A DNA stretch of 64,000 nt, taken from SH-MAG3 sp036374995 (GTDB lineage: Bacteria; Gemmatimonadota; Gemmatimonadetes; Longimicrobiales; RSA9). Each line of letters opens with the position of its first letter. Position 1 is the first letter of the stretch. The DNA is taken from the NCBI GenBank assembly GCA_036374995.1, contig DASUSS010000069.1, forward strand, positions 1 through 64,000. The letters run 5' to 3'. Shown here piece after piece: positions 52,535 to 62,619 of this stretch. Below the pieces are notes generated by a model. That model searched no databases. It was not told the origin of the DNA and worked only from the letters and a program-made list of their open reading frames with translations. Made by a program: the position numbers and the translations under genes.

Positions 52535-55500
52535 ATGCGCTTCATGAAGACCCTCACGGCCTGCGGTGCGGTCGCGCTGTGCGTGATCCCCGCCGGGCAG
52601 CTCGAGGCACAACGGCCGATCTCCACAGACACCGTCGCGTGGGGACTGCCGCTCGAGCCCGCACGCTACGCGCGCTTCGCGGCGACGAAGGGCACGTGGA
52701 TGTCCGTCGATGTGAGTCCCGACGGTGGCACTCTGGTCTTCGACCTGCTCGGCGACCTCTACACGATGCCGTTCACCGGCGGCAGCGCGGCGCGCATCAC
52801 GAGCGGGATCGCGCACGACATGGCGCCGCGGTTCAGCCCCGACGGGCGGCGCATCGTGTTCGTCTCGGACCGCAGCGGTGATGACAACGTCTGGCTCGTG
52901 AATGTCGACGGCTCCGGCCTCAGGCAGCTGTCGCACGGCCGGGAGGCGACCTACTTCTCGCCCGAATGGACGCCGGACGGGAAGTACATCGTCGTCTCGC
53001 GCGCCGGCTTCACGGGCGGCGCGGAGAAGATCTGGCTGTACCACGTCGATGGCGGCCGCGGACTCCAGATGGGCAGCGCGCCGCCCGCGATCCGGATGTT
53101 CGGCGCCGCGTTCGGCCCCGACCCGCGGTACGTCTGGTACGCGCAGCGCAGCGGGTACTGGGAGTACAACGCGATCCTGCCGCAGTACCAGCTCGGCGTT
53201 TACGACCGTGAGACGGGCACGTTCACGACGATGAGCGCGCGCTACGGCTCCGCGTTCCGTCCGGCACTCTCGCCGGACGGGAAGCTGCTCGCGTTCGGCT
53301 CGCGTCACGACGCCGATACCGGCCTGCGCGTGCGCGATCTGGAAACGGGCGAGGAGCGGTGGCTCGCGTATCCGATCCAGCGCGACGACCAGGAATCGAT
53401 CGCGAGCATGGACGTGCTGCCCGGCTACTCGTTCACGCCTGACTCCCGCAACGTCGTCATTTCCTACGGCGGCGAGTTCTGGCGCGTGCCCGTCGACGGC
53501 AGCGAAGCCGTCCGCATCCCGTTCACGGCCCAGGCCGAAGTCGCGATCGGTCCCGAGCTGAAGTTCGAGTACCCGATCGAGGACTCGCCGACGTTCACGG
53601 CGAAGCAGATCCGCGATCCGGTGGTGTCACCGGACGGCCGCCGTGTCGTGTTCACCGCGCTCGACCGCCTGTACGTGATGGACCTGCCGAGCGGCACGCC
53701 CCGCCGCGTGACGCGGCAGGAGGTCGGCGAGTACTACCCGACGTGGTCGCCGGACGGGAATCACATCGCCTTCGTCACATGGGATGACCAGCAGGGCCAC
53801 ATCATGCGCGTGCCTGCCGCCGGCGGCACGCCGACGCGGCTCTCGCGCACAGGCGCGTACTACCAGCAGCCCGCGTGGTCGCCGGACGGAGAGCGGATCG
53901 TCGCCATGCGCGCGGCTGCGCGCGACCTCCGCGAAGCCATCGACCCGTTCGTCTTCGATGGGCTCGCTGCCGAGTTCGTGTGGGTCCCGGCAGCCGGCGG
54001 CGAGTCGACCGTCATCGGCCCGACGAGCGGGCGGCTGAAGCCACACTTCACGACGGACCCCGAGCGCATCTACAGCTACGGCCCGACACCGGCCGTCGGC
54101 CAGCCCGGCACACCGGGGTACCAGCCGCCGACGCTCGCGCTCGTCTCGACCCGCTGGGACAACACGGACGTGAAGCAGCACCTGCGCGTCACATGGCGCC
54201 TGCCGATCACGCCGGGGCCGTACGAGTACTCGCGCTACTCCGATCTCGTCATGCCGCGCACGAACTTCGACGAGCGCGAGCCCGGCGCGTTCCTCGCCAC
54301 CGCCGACTTCGTCATGATGGCGCCGCGCGGCGACCTCGCGCTCGCGGTCGCGAACGGACAGATCTACACGGTCCACGTGCCGCAGGTCGGCGCAGCGCCA
54401 CCGATGGTGATGGTGAGCGCGCCCGACAGCGCAGCCATGCCCGTGCGCCGGCTCTCCGACATCGGGGGTGAATTCGCCTCATGGAGCGGCGATGGCCGGA
54501 AGGTGCATTGGTCGATCGGCAACGCATTCGTCACCTACGACCTCGATGCCGCCGCCGGCAACGATGCCTATCGCCCCACCGAGCAGCGCGTCGCCGTCAC
54601 GGCACCCCGTGACATCCCGCAGGGCGCCGTACTGCTGCGCGGCGCTCGCGCCATTACGATGCGCGGCGACGAGGTGATCGAGAACGCCGACGTGCTCATC
54701 CGCAACAACCGCATCGTGAGCATCGGTCCGCGCGGCGCGGCACCGGCAGACGCACGCGTGATCGATGTCGCGGGCAAGACGATCATGCCGGGCTTCGTCG
54801 ACACGCACGCGCACATGTGGAACCTCTGGGGCATGCACTGGAACCGCCCCTGGATCTACCTCGCGAACCTCGCCTACGGCGTGACCACGACGCGCGATCC
54901 ACAGACGGCGACGACCGACGTGCTCACGTACGCGGACCGCGTCGATGCCGGACTCATGCCCGGGCCGCGTGTCTACTCGACCGGCCCCGGCGTGTTCTGG
55001 ACGGAGGGCATCCGCAACCTGGACGATGCGCGCTACACGCTGCGCCGCTACAGCGACTACTACGACACGAAGACGTTCAAGATGTACATGGCGGGCAACC
55101 GGCAGCAGCGGCAGTGGCTGATCATGGCCGCACGCGAGTTGAACCTGATGCCGACCACGGAGGGCGGCCTCGACTACCGCCTCAACATGACGCACGCGAT
55201 GGACGGTTACCCCGGCATCGAGCACACGATGCCGATCATCCCCGCATACGATGACGTGGTGCAGCTGTTCCGCGCATCGCAGACGACGAACTCGCCGACA
55301 CTGCTCGTCTCCTACGGCGGCCCGTGGGCGGAGAACTACTTCTACACGAACGAGAACAACATCGCCGACGAGAAGCTGAAGCACTTCACGCCGGCCGAGG
55401 AGCTGAACTTCAAGATCCGGCGCCGCAACCCGGGGCCGGGACGCGGCGGCTGGTTCCACGAGGACGAGTACGCGTTCCGGAAGCATGCGGCGTGGATCAG

Positions 55501-55897
55501 GGAGCTGGTGGAGGGCGGTGGCCGTGCGGGCGTCGGCAGCCACGGTCAGCTCCAGGGCCTCGGCTACCACTGGGAGCTGTGGGCGATCCAGAGCGGCGGC
55601 ATGAGCAATCACGATGCGCTGCGCGTCGCGACGATCATGGGCGCCGAGGCGATCGGTCTCGGCCGCGACCTCGGCTCGCTCGACGGCGGCAAGCTGGCGG
55701 ACCTGCTGGTCCTCGACGGGAATCCGCTCGAGAACATCCGCAACACGAACACGATACGGTACGTGATGAAGAACGGCCGGCTGTACGACGGCAGCACACT
55801 GGATGAGGTGTGGCCGCAGGCACGCACCGCGGCGGAGGAGCCGTGGCGCAACAACGGTCCCGCTGTCGGCAACGGCGTGCGTGGAGGTGTGCGATGA
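52535..55897 (+). CDS. Giant secreted amidohydrolase with N-terminal PD40 beta-propeller (first of tandem pair)
   Basis: A 1120-residue exported protein. Signal peptide (TLTACGAVALCVIPAGQLEA), then two PD40/TolB-like propeller blocks with SPDG motifs (VDVSPDGGTLVFDLLGDLYT, PRFSPDGRRIVFVSDRSGDD, ...), and from about residue 700 a TIM-barrel amidohydrolase. The HxH metal motif is His758/His760 in GFVDTHAHMWN; other conserved pieces are GVTTTRDPQT, GIEHTMPI and GVGSHGQLQGLGYHWEL, and LADLLVLDGNPLENIRNT at the end. Family members hydrolyse amide or peptide-like bonds. SD and ATG at 52535. Its stop overlaps the start of a close paralogue (ATGA). Confidence 0.92.
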   Translation: MRFMKTLTACGAVALCVIPAGQLEAQRPISTDTVAWGLPLEPARYARFAATKGTWMSVDVSPDGGTLVFDLLGDLYTMPFTGGSAARITSGIAHDMAPRFSPDGRRIVFVSDRSGDDNVWLVNVDGSGLRQLSHGREATYFSPEWTPDGKYIVVSRAGFTGGAEKIWLYHVDGGRGLQMGSAPPAIRMFGAAFGPDPRYVWYAQRSGYWEYNAILPQYQLGVYDRETGTFTTMSARYGSAFRPALSPDGKLLAFGSRHDADTGLRVRDLETGEERWLAYPIQRDDQESIASMDVLPGYSFTPDSRNVVISYGGEFWRVPVDGSEAVRIPFTAQAEVAIGPELKFEYPIEDSPTFTAKQIRDPVVSPDGRRVVFTALDRLYVMDLPSGTPRRVTRQEVGEYYPTWSPDGNHIAFVTWDDQQGHIMRVPAAGGTPTRLSRTGAYYQQPAWSPDGERIVAMRAAARDLREAIDPFVFDGLAAEFVWVPAAGGESTVIGPTSGRLKPHFTTDPERIYSYGPTPAVGQPGTPGYQPPTLALVSTRWDNTDVKQHLRVTWRLPITPGPYEYSRYSDLVMPRTNFDEREPGAFLATADFVMMAPRGDLALAVANGQIYTVHVPQVGAAPPMVMVSAPDSAAMPVRRLSDIGGEFASWSGDGRKVHWSIGNAFVTYDLDAAAGNDAYRPTEQRVAVTAPRDIPQGAVLLRGARAITMRGDEVIENADVLIRNNRIVSIGPRGAAPADARVIDVAGKTIMPGFVDTHAHMWNLWGMHWNRPWIYLANLAYGVTTTRDPQTATTDVLTYADRVDAGLMPGPRVYSTGPGVFWTEGIRNLDDARYTLRRYSDYYDTKTFKMYMAGNRQQRQWLIMAARELNLMPTTEGGLDYRLNMTHAMDGYPGIEHTMPIIPAYDDVVQLFRASQTTNSPTLLVSYGGPWAENYFYTNENNIADEKLKHFTPAEELNFKIRRRNPGPGRGGWFHEDEYAFRKHAAWIRELVEGGGRAGVGSHGQLQGLGYHWELWAIQSGGMSNHDALRVATIMGAEAIGLGRDLGSLDGGKLADLLVLDGNPLENIRNTNTIRYVMKNGRLYDGSTLDEVWPQARTAAEEPWRNNGPAVGNGVRGGVR

Positions 55898-58800
55898 GAC
55901 GCGACCGCATCGGTTTCGCAACGGCGCCGCGCACGCTGCGCAGCACGCTGGCCGGCACACTGCTCGCGCTCGCCGCCACACCGGCACTCGCGCAGGGACC
56001 CGGTGGCCCCGGCGGGCCCGGTGGTCCGAACGCGCGCGAGAAGCCGCTCCCGCTGGAGGCCGCGCGCAAGGCGGAGTTCACGGCTACCTCCGGCACCTGG
56101 ATCTCGCTCGACGTGAGCCCGGACGGGCAGACGATCGTGTTCGACCTGCTCGGCGACATCTACTCGATGCCGATCACGGGCGGAAAGGCGAAGCGCATCA
56201 CGAGCGGACTCGCGTTCGACGCGCAGCCGCGCTTCAGCCCCGACGGCGAGAAGATCGTGTTCATCTCGGACCGCAGCGGTGGCGACAACGTGTGGACGCT
56301 GTCGCTCGACATGCGCGACACGACGCAGGTCACGCAGGGCAATACCAGCCTCTACGTGTCACCCGACTGGTCGCCGGACGGGCAGTTCATCGTCGTCAGC
56401 CGCTCCGGCGGCCTGGGCGGCGCGGCCAAGCTCCAGCTCCACCACGTCGACGGCCGCAGCCCGATCCCGCTCATCCGTACGCCCGCCCAGCTGAAGACGG
56501 TCGGCGCGGCCTGGAGCCCGGACGGCCGCTACATATGGTATGCCGGCCGCAACGGCGACTGGAGCTACAACGCGATCTTCCCGCAGTACCAGCTGTACCG
56601 CTACGACCGCGAGACCGGCACGTCGTCGCTCATGACGAGCCGCTACGGGTCCGGCTTCCGGCCCGCACTCTCGCCGGACGGTCGCTGGCTGGTGTATGGC
56701 ACCCGCGAGGGCGCGCAGACCGGTCTCCGCCTTCGTGACCTCGCGACCGGCGACGAGGAGTGGCTCGCCCATCCGGTGCAGCGTGATGAGATCGAGTCGC
56801 GCGCGCCGCTCGACGTGCTCCCCGGGTACAGCTTCACGCCCGACTCCCGCGCCATCATCGTCTCCTATGGCGGCGAGATCTGGCGCGTGCCGGTCGACCG
56901 CAGCGCCGCGACGAAGATCGCGTTCGAGGCCGACGTGAAGCTCGATATCGGTCCCGAGGTGAAGTTCGCGTTCGATGTCGACAGCGCGCCGCAGGTGACG
57001 GCGAAGCAGATCAGGAATCCCGTCGCATCACCGGATGGCGGTCGCGTCGCGTTCACCGCGTTCGACCGGCTGTGGGTTCAGGACATCGCGGTCGATCGGA
57101 TCGGCAAGGTGACGCTGCGCGGCGCCCCGCGGCGCGTGACGAACCAGGAGGTCGGCGAGTACCAGCCGGTCTGGTCGCCCGATGGCCGCTCCCTCGCCTA
57201 CGTCACCTGGGGCGATGCGGACGGCGGCCACATCATGCGCGTCGCCGCCACGGGCAATGCGCAGCCGGCGCGCGTCACGCAGACGCAGGCACTCTACATG
57301 AATCCGACGTGGACGCCGGACGGCACGCGCATCGTCGCGACCCGCGCGGCCGCACGCGACCTGAAGGAAGGCGTCTCCAGCGGATTCTTCCCGACGCTCG
57401 GCGGACAGTTCGTGTGGGTGCCGTCCAGCGGCGGCGCGGTCAACGTCATCGCACCGTCCGGCAGCCGCGACGTCGCACATTTCCGTGCGGACGAGCCCGA
57501 CCGCATCTACGCCTACAGCCCGGTCGAGGGCCTCGTCTCGTTCCGCTGGGACGGCACCGACGCGAAGACGCACCTGCGCGTGATGGGCACGCCGTCCGCC
57601 GGCGGCAACCCGCACCCCGACGAGTACCAGGTGCTGCCTCGCCGCGTGTTCCCTTACGAGGCGCCACAGGTCACGCTCGAGAACGATGGCATGGAGCCGA
57701 CCGCGCCCGCGCCGCCCGCCGGTCTCGTGATGATCGCGCCCCGCGGCGACTACGCGCTCGCCCAGGTCGGCAGTGACATCTACACCGTCTTCATCCCGCA
57801 GGTCGGCGGGCCGCCGCCGACCGTGAGCGTCGCGCAGGTCGCCGGCGGACCCGTGCCGATGCGCAAGCTGACCGACATCGGCGGCGAGTTCCCGTCCTGG
57901 AGTCCGGACGGCAATCGGGTGCACTGGGCGATCGGCAATGCCCTCGTCACCTACGACATCACACGCGCCGTCGCGATCGAGGACAGCGTCGAGGCGCTCG
58001 AGCAGGCGCGCAAGGACAGCGCACACTACGCGCGCACCGTCATCGACAGCCTGAAAGCCGTGCGCGCGCGTGCCGACAGCGTGACGAAGGCCGGCAGCAC
58101 CGTGCCCGATTCGCTCACCGCACGCATCAACGCGCTGCGCGCCGACTCCATCAAGGTGAAGGCGGACTCGATCATCGCACGCGTCGACTCGATGCGGCTG
58201 CGCGCGGACTCGCTGTTGAGGAAGGCGGAGGCCGCGCGGCTCGGACAGGATACCGTCAAGGCCGACACCACGAAGGGATACAAACCGCACGAGCAGCGCG
58301 TCGCCGTCACACTCCCGCGCGACATACCCCGTGGCACCGTCGTGCTGCGCGGCGGCCGCGTGCTCACGATGAAGGAGCACGAGATCATCGAGAACGCGGA
58401 CGTGGTCGTGCGCGACAACCGCATCGTCGCGGTCGGACCGCGCGGCGAGGTCGAGGTTCCCGCGGACGCGCAGGTCATCGATGTCGCCGGGAAGACGCTG
58501 ATCCCGGGCTTCGTCGACACGCACTACCACGCGCAGTGGCTCGTGCCGGAGATCCATCCCGGACAGGCGTGGCAGTACCTCACCACGCTCGCGTACGGCG
58601 TCACGACCACGCGCGACCCGCAGACCGCGTCCACCGACATTCTCAGCTACGGCGATCGCGTCGAGATCGGCGGCATGGTCGGCCCGCGCATCTACTCGAC
58701 CGGCCCCGGCGTCTTCAGCAGCGCGAACCTGCGCAACCTCGAGCACGCGAAGACGATCCTGAAGCGCTACGCCGAGTACTACGACACGAAGACGCTGAAG

Positions 58801-59619
58801 ATGTACATGACAGGCAACCGCCAGCAGCGTCAGTGGATCATCCAGGCCGCGAAGGAGCTGAAGCTCATGCCGACCACGGAGGGCGGCCTCGACTTCAAGC
58901 TCGACCTCACGCACGCCATGGACGGCTACCCCGGCGTCGAGCACAACCTGCCGATCGCACCGATCTACATGGACGTCGTCGAGCTGTTCAAGGCGTCGCA
59001 GACCACGAACAGCCCCACACTGCTCGTCTCCTACGGCGGGCCGTTCGGCGAGAACTACTACTACACGAAGGAGAACGTCCACGACGATCCCAAGATGCGG
59101 CGGTTCATGCCGGAGCCCGCGCTCGACGCGCGCTCCCGCCGACGCGGACCCGGCGCCGGTGGCAGCCCCGGCCAGGCCGGCTGGTTCCTGGACGAGGAGT
59201 ACATCTTCCCCGCCCACGCCGCGTTCGTGAAGAAACTGCTCGAGAACGGCGCGCGCGCCGCGGTCGGCAGCCACGGCCAGCTCCAGGGCCTCGGCTATCA
59301 CTGGGAGCTCTGGTCCATGGCCTCCGGCGGGCTCGCACCGCACGACGCACTCCGCGCCGCCACCATCTACGGCGCCGAGGCGATCGGCTTCGGCGCCCAG
59401 ATCGGCTCCATCGAGGCCGGCAAGCTCGCCGACATCCTCGTCCTCGATGCGGACCCGCTCGCGGACCTGAGGAACACCACGAGCCTGCGGTACGTCATGA
59501 AGAACGGCCGCCTCTACGAGGCCGCCACGCTCGACGAGGTCTGGCCGCGCCAGCGAGCGTTGCCCGCGCAGTACTGGCAGAACGAGGCACCCACCGGCCT
59601 CCGTGCCGGTGTCAGGTAA
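55894..59619 (+). CDS. Giant secreted amidohydrolase with PD40 propeller and coiled-coil insert (second of tandem pair)
   Basis: A 1241-residue paralogue of the upstream protein, starting in its stop codon behind GGAGG (spacing 6). It has a signal peptide (AGTLLALAATPALAQ), a Gly/Pro-rich linker, PD40 propeller blocks, and a C-terminal amidohydrolase with HxH as His877/His879 in GFVDTHYHAQW, GVEHNLPIAPIYMD and AVGSHGQLQGLGYHWEL. Unlike the first protein, the region between propeller and barrel (about residues 696-793) holds a helical insert of repeated ADS-containing heptads (DSLTARINALRADSIKVKAD, SIIARVDSMRLRADSLLRKA), predicted coiled coil. The two probably form a complex or act together. 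Confidence 0.92.
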   Translation: MRRDRIGFATAPRTLRSTLAGTLLALAATPALAQGPGGPGGPGGPNAREKPLPLEAARKAEFTATSGTWISLDVSPDGQTIVFDLLGDIYSMPITGGKAKRITSGLAFDAQPRFSPDGEKIVFISDRSGGDNVWTLSLDMRDTTQVTQGNTSLYVSPDWSPDGQFIVVSRSGGLGGAAKLQLHHVDGRSPIPLIRTPAQLKTVGAAWSPDGRYIWYAGRNGDWSYNAIFPQYQLYRYDRETGTSSLMTSRYGSGFRPALSPDGRWLVYGTREGAQTGLRLRDLATGDEEWLAHPVQRDEIESRAPLDVLPGYSFTPDSRAIIVSYGGEIWRVPVDRSAATKIAFEADVKLDIGPEVKFAFDVDSAPQVTAKQIRNPVASPDGGRVAFTAFDRLWVQDIAVDRIGKVTLRGAPRRVTNQEVGEYQPVWSPDGRSLAYVTWGDADGGHIMRVAATGNAQPARVTQTQALYMNPTWTPDGTRIVATRAAARDLKEGVSSGFFPTLGGQFVWVPSSGGAVNVIAPSGSRDVAHFRADEPDRIYAYSPVEGLVSFRWDGTDAKTHLRVMGTPSAGGNPHPDEYQVLPRRVFPYEAPQVTLENDGMEPTAPAPPAGLVMIAPRGDYALAQVGSDIYTVFIPQVGGPPPTVSVAQVAGGPVPMRKLTDIGGEFPSWSPDGNRVHWAIGNALVTYDITRAVAIEDSVEALEQARKDSAHYARTVIDSLKAVRARADSVTKAGSTVPDSLTARINALRADSIKVKADSIIARVDSMRLRADSLLRKAEAARLGQDTVKADTTKGYKPHEQRVAVTLPRDIPRGTVVLRGGRVLTMKEHEIIENADVVVRDNRIVAVGPRGEVEVPADAQVIDVAGKTLIPGFVDTHYHAQWLVPEIHPGQAWQYLTTLAYGVTTTRDPQTASTDILSYGDRVEIGGMVGPRIYSTGPGVFSSANLRNLEHAKTILKRYAEYYDTKTLKMYMTGNRQQRQWIIQAAKELKLMPTTEGGLDFKLDLTHAMDGYPGVEHNLPIAPIYMDVVELFKASQTTNSPTLLVSYGGPFGENYYYTKENVHDDPKMRRFMPEPALDARSRRRGPGAGGSPGQAGWFLDEEYIFPAHAAFVKKLLENGARAAVGSHGQLQGLGYHWELWSMASGGLAPHDALRAATIYGAEAIGFGAQIGSIEAGKLADILVLDADPLADLRNTTSLRYVMKNGRLYEAATLDEVWPRQRALPAQYWQNEAPTGLRAGVR

Positions 59620-59624
59620 ATTCG

Positions 59625-59874
59625 GCGGACCAGGCTCCATTCTACGGTTACGGCCGTTCCGGCCATGGCCTGTCCACAGTTCCTGGTTGTCGTGCGAGCT
59701 GTCTCGTGTCACCGCAGGCCGGCGGAGTTACCCACTTCGCCGGCCTGCTGGCGCTCTTGGGGAGCCCGGATGTCGCGGGAGGTGCGAACACCGCGGTTCG
59801 TCCCCATAATACGAGCAACCTCCACCGCGACCCATGGCTCCATGGGACAAACCGTAAAGTGAAGGATGGTCCGC
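59625..59874. repeat. Intergenic element B, inverted copy of the element-A type
   Basis: 250 bp from GCGGACC at 59625 to GGTCCGC at 59874, 5 bp after the amidohydrolase stop and 1 bp before the start ATG of the Fe-S subunit. Its left end (CTCCATTCTACGGTTACGGC) matches the right end of element A at about 36 of 40 positions, and its right end matches A's left end (CTTCACTTTACGGTTTG). It is therefore the same element in reverse. Its core contains an 11-bp perfect hairpin at 59714-59748 and no gene, and it does not resemble A's core. Confidence 0.75.
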
Positions 59875-59875
59875 C

Positions 59876-60388
59876 ATGAATGTCACGTTCCGGGTCAATG
59901 GCCGGGCGGTCACGGTCGACGTTCCTGCCGACATGCCGCTGCTGTGGGTCCTGCGCGACGTCCTGGAGCTGAAAGGCACGAAGTACGGCTGCGGTGTGGC
60001 GCAGTGCGGCGCGTGCACGGTGCACGTGAACGGCGCTCCGACGCGTTCGTGCGTGACGCCGGCGCAGGCGGTGGCGGGTGCGGACGTGGGGACGGTGGAG
60101 GGTCTGTCGGCGGACGGGACGCATGCCCTGCAACGTGCGTGGCTGGAGCTGGACGTACCGCAGTGTGGGTACTGCCAGGCCGGCCAGCTGATGTCGGCGG
60201 CCGCGCTGCTCGAGCGGACGGCGGCGCCGACGGACGAGGACATCGACCGTGCGATGAACGGGAACCTGTGCCGCTGCACGACGTACCTGCGGATCCGTCA
60301 GGCGATCCATCGGGCAGCGTCGCTGCGGACGGCCGAGGCGCAGGGCAGCGGTTCGATCCCGAACGAAGTCCCGATCCCGCAGCGCTGA
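59876..60388 (+). CDS. 2Fe-2S subunit of a xanthine-oxidase-family molybdenum hydroxylase (IorA type)
   Basis: A 170-residue protein with two [2Fe-2S] sites: the plant-type site Cys39, Cys44, Cys47 and Cys59 (YGCGVAQCGACTVHVNG) and the second site Cys97, Cys100, Cys132 and Cys134 (CGYCQAGQ, NLCRCTTY). It is the electron-transfer small subunit of isoquinoline 1-oxidoreductase / aldehyde-dehydrogenase-type enzymes, which lack the FAD subunit. The large subunit gene follows 12 bp after it. No signal peptide; it is presumably carried across the membrane with the Tat-tagged large subunit. Its start codon directly follows intergenic element B. Confidence 0.95.
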   Translation: MNVTFRVNGRAVTVDVPADMPLLWVLRDVLELKGTKYGCGVAQCGACTVHVNGAPTRSCVTPAQAVAGADVGTVEGLSADGTHALQRAWLELDVPQCGYCQAGQLMSAAALLERTAAPTDEDIDRAMNGNLCRCTTYLRIRQAIHRAASLRTAEAQGSGSIPNEVPIPQR

Positions 60389-60400
60389 GGAGGCGACACG

Positions 60401-62593
60401 ATGACGACGACGCTGATCATGAATCGCCGCCGCTTCCTGAGCGTGACCGCGATCGCGGGCGGCGGCCTGCTGCTCGGCTTCCGGGTGGACTCCTCCGGCG
60501 CGGCGGTGCCGCTGTTCGACCCGGTGACGAGCGACTTCGTGCCGAACGCCTACATCCGGATCTCGGCGGACAACATCGCGACGATCATCGCGAAGAACCC
60601 GGAGATCGGCCAGGGCGTGAAGACGATGCTGCCGATGCTGATCGCCGACGAGCTGGATGTCGACTGGAGCAGCGTGCGCATCGAGCAGGGTGATCTCGAT
60701 ACCGAGAAGTACACGGCGCAGTCGGCGGGCGGCAGCAATGCGACGCCCTCGAGCTGGCTGCCGATGCGGCGGGTCGGCGCGGCGGCGCGTGCGATGCTCG
60801 TGATGGCGGCGGCGCGGACCTGGGGCGTGCCCGTTGCGGAGCTGACGACGGGCTCGGGCAGCGTGCATCATCGGGCGAGCGGCCGGTCGAGCACGTACGG
60901 CGAGCTGGGAGCGGCGGCCGCGAGCGTCACGCCGCCGGATCTGGAGTCGGTGCCACTCAAGGACCCGGAGCAGTTCCGGATCATCGGGACGAGCGTCCCC
61001 AACGTGGACGGTCTCGCGATCGTGACGGGAAAGCCGATCTACGGCATCGATTTCACGGTACCCGGGATGCTCCACGCCGTCTACGTGAAGTGTCCGGTGT
61101 TCGGCGGGACGGTGGCGAGCGCGAACCTGGAAGCAGTGGGGCGGCTGCCGGGCGTGCGCGAGGCGTTCGTGCTCGAGGGTGGCAGCTCGCTGAGCGGGCT
61201 GCTGGCTGGTGTCGCCATTGTCGCGGACACGTGGTGGGCCGCGCACACGGCGCGCCGGTCGCTGCGTGTGGAGTGGAACGAGGGTGCGACGGCAACACAG
61301 AGCAGCGAGTCCTTCGCACGGCAGGCGGCGGAGCTGTCTCAGCGGTCGCCGCAGCGCAGCCTCCGCACGGATGGCGATCCTGCAACCGCACTGCGATCGG
61401 CGGCGCGCACGGTCCGCGCGGAATACCATTACCCGTTCATCGCGCACGCGCCGCTCGAGCCGCAGAACTGCACGGCGCACTTTCACGATGGCAGGATGGA
61501 GATCTGGGCGCCGTCGCAGACACCGGCTCGCGGGCGACAGCTGGTGGCGCAGACGCTCGGCATTCCGGAGAGCGACATCACGATCCACCTCACGCGCATC
61601 GGCGGCGGCTTCGGCCGGCGGCTCGCGAACGACTACATGGTCGAGGCGGCCGCGATCGCGCAGCGAGTCGATGCACCGGTGAAGCTGCTGTGGACGCGCG
61701 AGGACGACATGCAGCACGACTTCTATCGTCCTGCCGGCTGGCATTACTTCACCGGCGGCGTGGATGCGAACGGCCGCCTGGTCGCGTGGCGCGATCACTT
61801 CATCTCGTTCGGCGAGGGTGAACGGTTTGCGCCGAGTGCTGCGATCTCTCCGAATGAGTTCCCGGCGCGCTTCGTTCCGAACTTCGCGCTGGACGCGTCC
61901 GTGATGCCGCTCGGCGTGCCGACGGGCGCCCTGCGCGCACCCGGCAGCAACGGATTGTGCTTCGCGATGCAGGGCTTCATCGATGAGCTCGCGCATGCTG
62001 CGGACCGCGATCCCATCGAGTTCCGGCTGGATGTCCTTTCGCAGATCCACGACCGCGAGGGCTGGGACGCGGATCGGATGCGCGGCGTGCTCGAGCTGGT
62101 CGCGGAGAAGTCCGGCTGGTCCGGCCGCGATCGGCTGCCGCGCGGCACGGGGATGGGCGTCGCGTTCCACTACAGCCATCGCGGCTATTTCGCCGAGGTC
62201 GTGCAGGCGACCGTCTCGCGCACGGGCGAGCTGACGGTCGACAGGGTCTGGGTGGCGGGCGACATCGGGAGTCAGGTGATCAATCCGCTGAACGCGGAGC
62301 ACAACGTGCAAGGCGCGGTGCTCGACGGCATCGCGGAAGCGCTCGGTCAGGAGATCACGATCGAGAACGGTCGCACGGTGCAGAGCAACTTCCACGACTT
62401 CCCGCTGCTGCGGCTGACACAGGCGCCGCCCGTCGTGGAGGTGCATTTCAGGACGACGGACAACCCGCCGACGGGTCTCGGCGAGCCGGCGCTGCCGCCG
62501 GCGATTCCCGCGCTGTGCGCGGCAATCTTCCAGGCGACGGGCACGCGTGTCCGATCGCTGCCGCTTTCGAAGCACGATCTGAGCTGGAGCTGA
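60401..62593 (+). CDS. Molybdopterin-binding large subunit (IorB type), Tat-exported
   Basis: A 730-residue catalytic subunit of a xanthine-dehydrogenase-family molybdenum hydroxylase of the isoquinoline 1-oxidoreductase / aldehyde oxidase type. The start MTTTLIMNRRRFLSVTAIAG has a twin-arginine signal. Characteristic segments are NPEIGQGVKTMLPMLIADEL, IGGGFGRRLANDYMVEAAAI, LGVPTGALRAPGSNGLCFAM and GLGEPALPPAIPALCAAIFQ (the last contains the catalytic Glu region GEP). It probably hydroxylates an aldehyde or N-heterocycle and passes electrons through the small subunit to a cytochrome. The AGGAGG site precedes the ATG at 60401. Confidence 0.95.
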   Translation: MTTTLIMNRRRFLSVTAIAGGGLLLGFRVDSSGAAVPLFDPVTSDFVPNAYIRISADNIATIIAKNPEIGQGVKTMLPMLIADELDVDWSSVRIEQGDLDTEKYTAQSAGGSNATPSSWLPMRRVGAAARAMLVMAAARTWGVPVAELTTGSGSVHHRASGRSSTYGELGAAAASVTPPDLESVPLKDPEQFRIIGTSVPNVDGLAIVTGKPIYGIDFTVPGMLHAVYVKCPVFGGTVASANLEAVGRLPGVREAFVLEGGSSLSGLLAGVAIVADTWWAAHTARRSLRVEWNEGATATQSSESFARQAAELSQRSPQRSLRTDGDPATALRSAARTVRAEYHYPFIAHAPLEPQNCTAHFHDGRMEIWAPSQTPARGRQLVAQTLGIPESDITIHLTRIGGGFGRRLANDYMVEAAAIAQRVDAPVKLLWTREDDMQHDFYRPAGWHYFTGGVDANGRLVAWRDHFISFGEGERFAPSAAISPNEFPARFVPNFALDASVMPLGVPTGALRAPGSNGLCFAMQGFIDELAHAADRDPIEFRLDVLSQIHDREGWDADRMRGVLELVAEKSGWSGRDRLPRGTGMGVAFHYSHRGYFAEVVQATVSRTGELTVDRVWVAGDIGSQVINPLNAEHNVQGAVLDGIAEALGQEITIENGRTVQSNFHDFPLLRLTQAPPVVEVHFRTTDNPPTGLGEPALPPAIPALCAAIFQATGTRVRSLPLSKHDLSWS

Positions 62594-62619
62594 TGGTCAC
62601 CAGGAACAGGAGGAGAACA

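Noticed and set aside
59648..62575. A minus-strand open frame of 975 codons opposite the molybdenum hydroxylase
   Set aside because: Arginine/histidine-rich composition is the shadow of high-GC third positions; the plus-strand genes have clear motifs.
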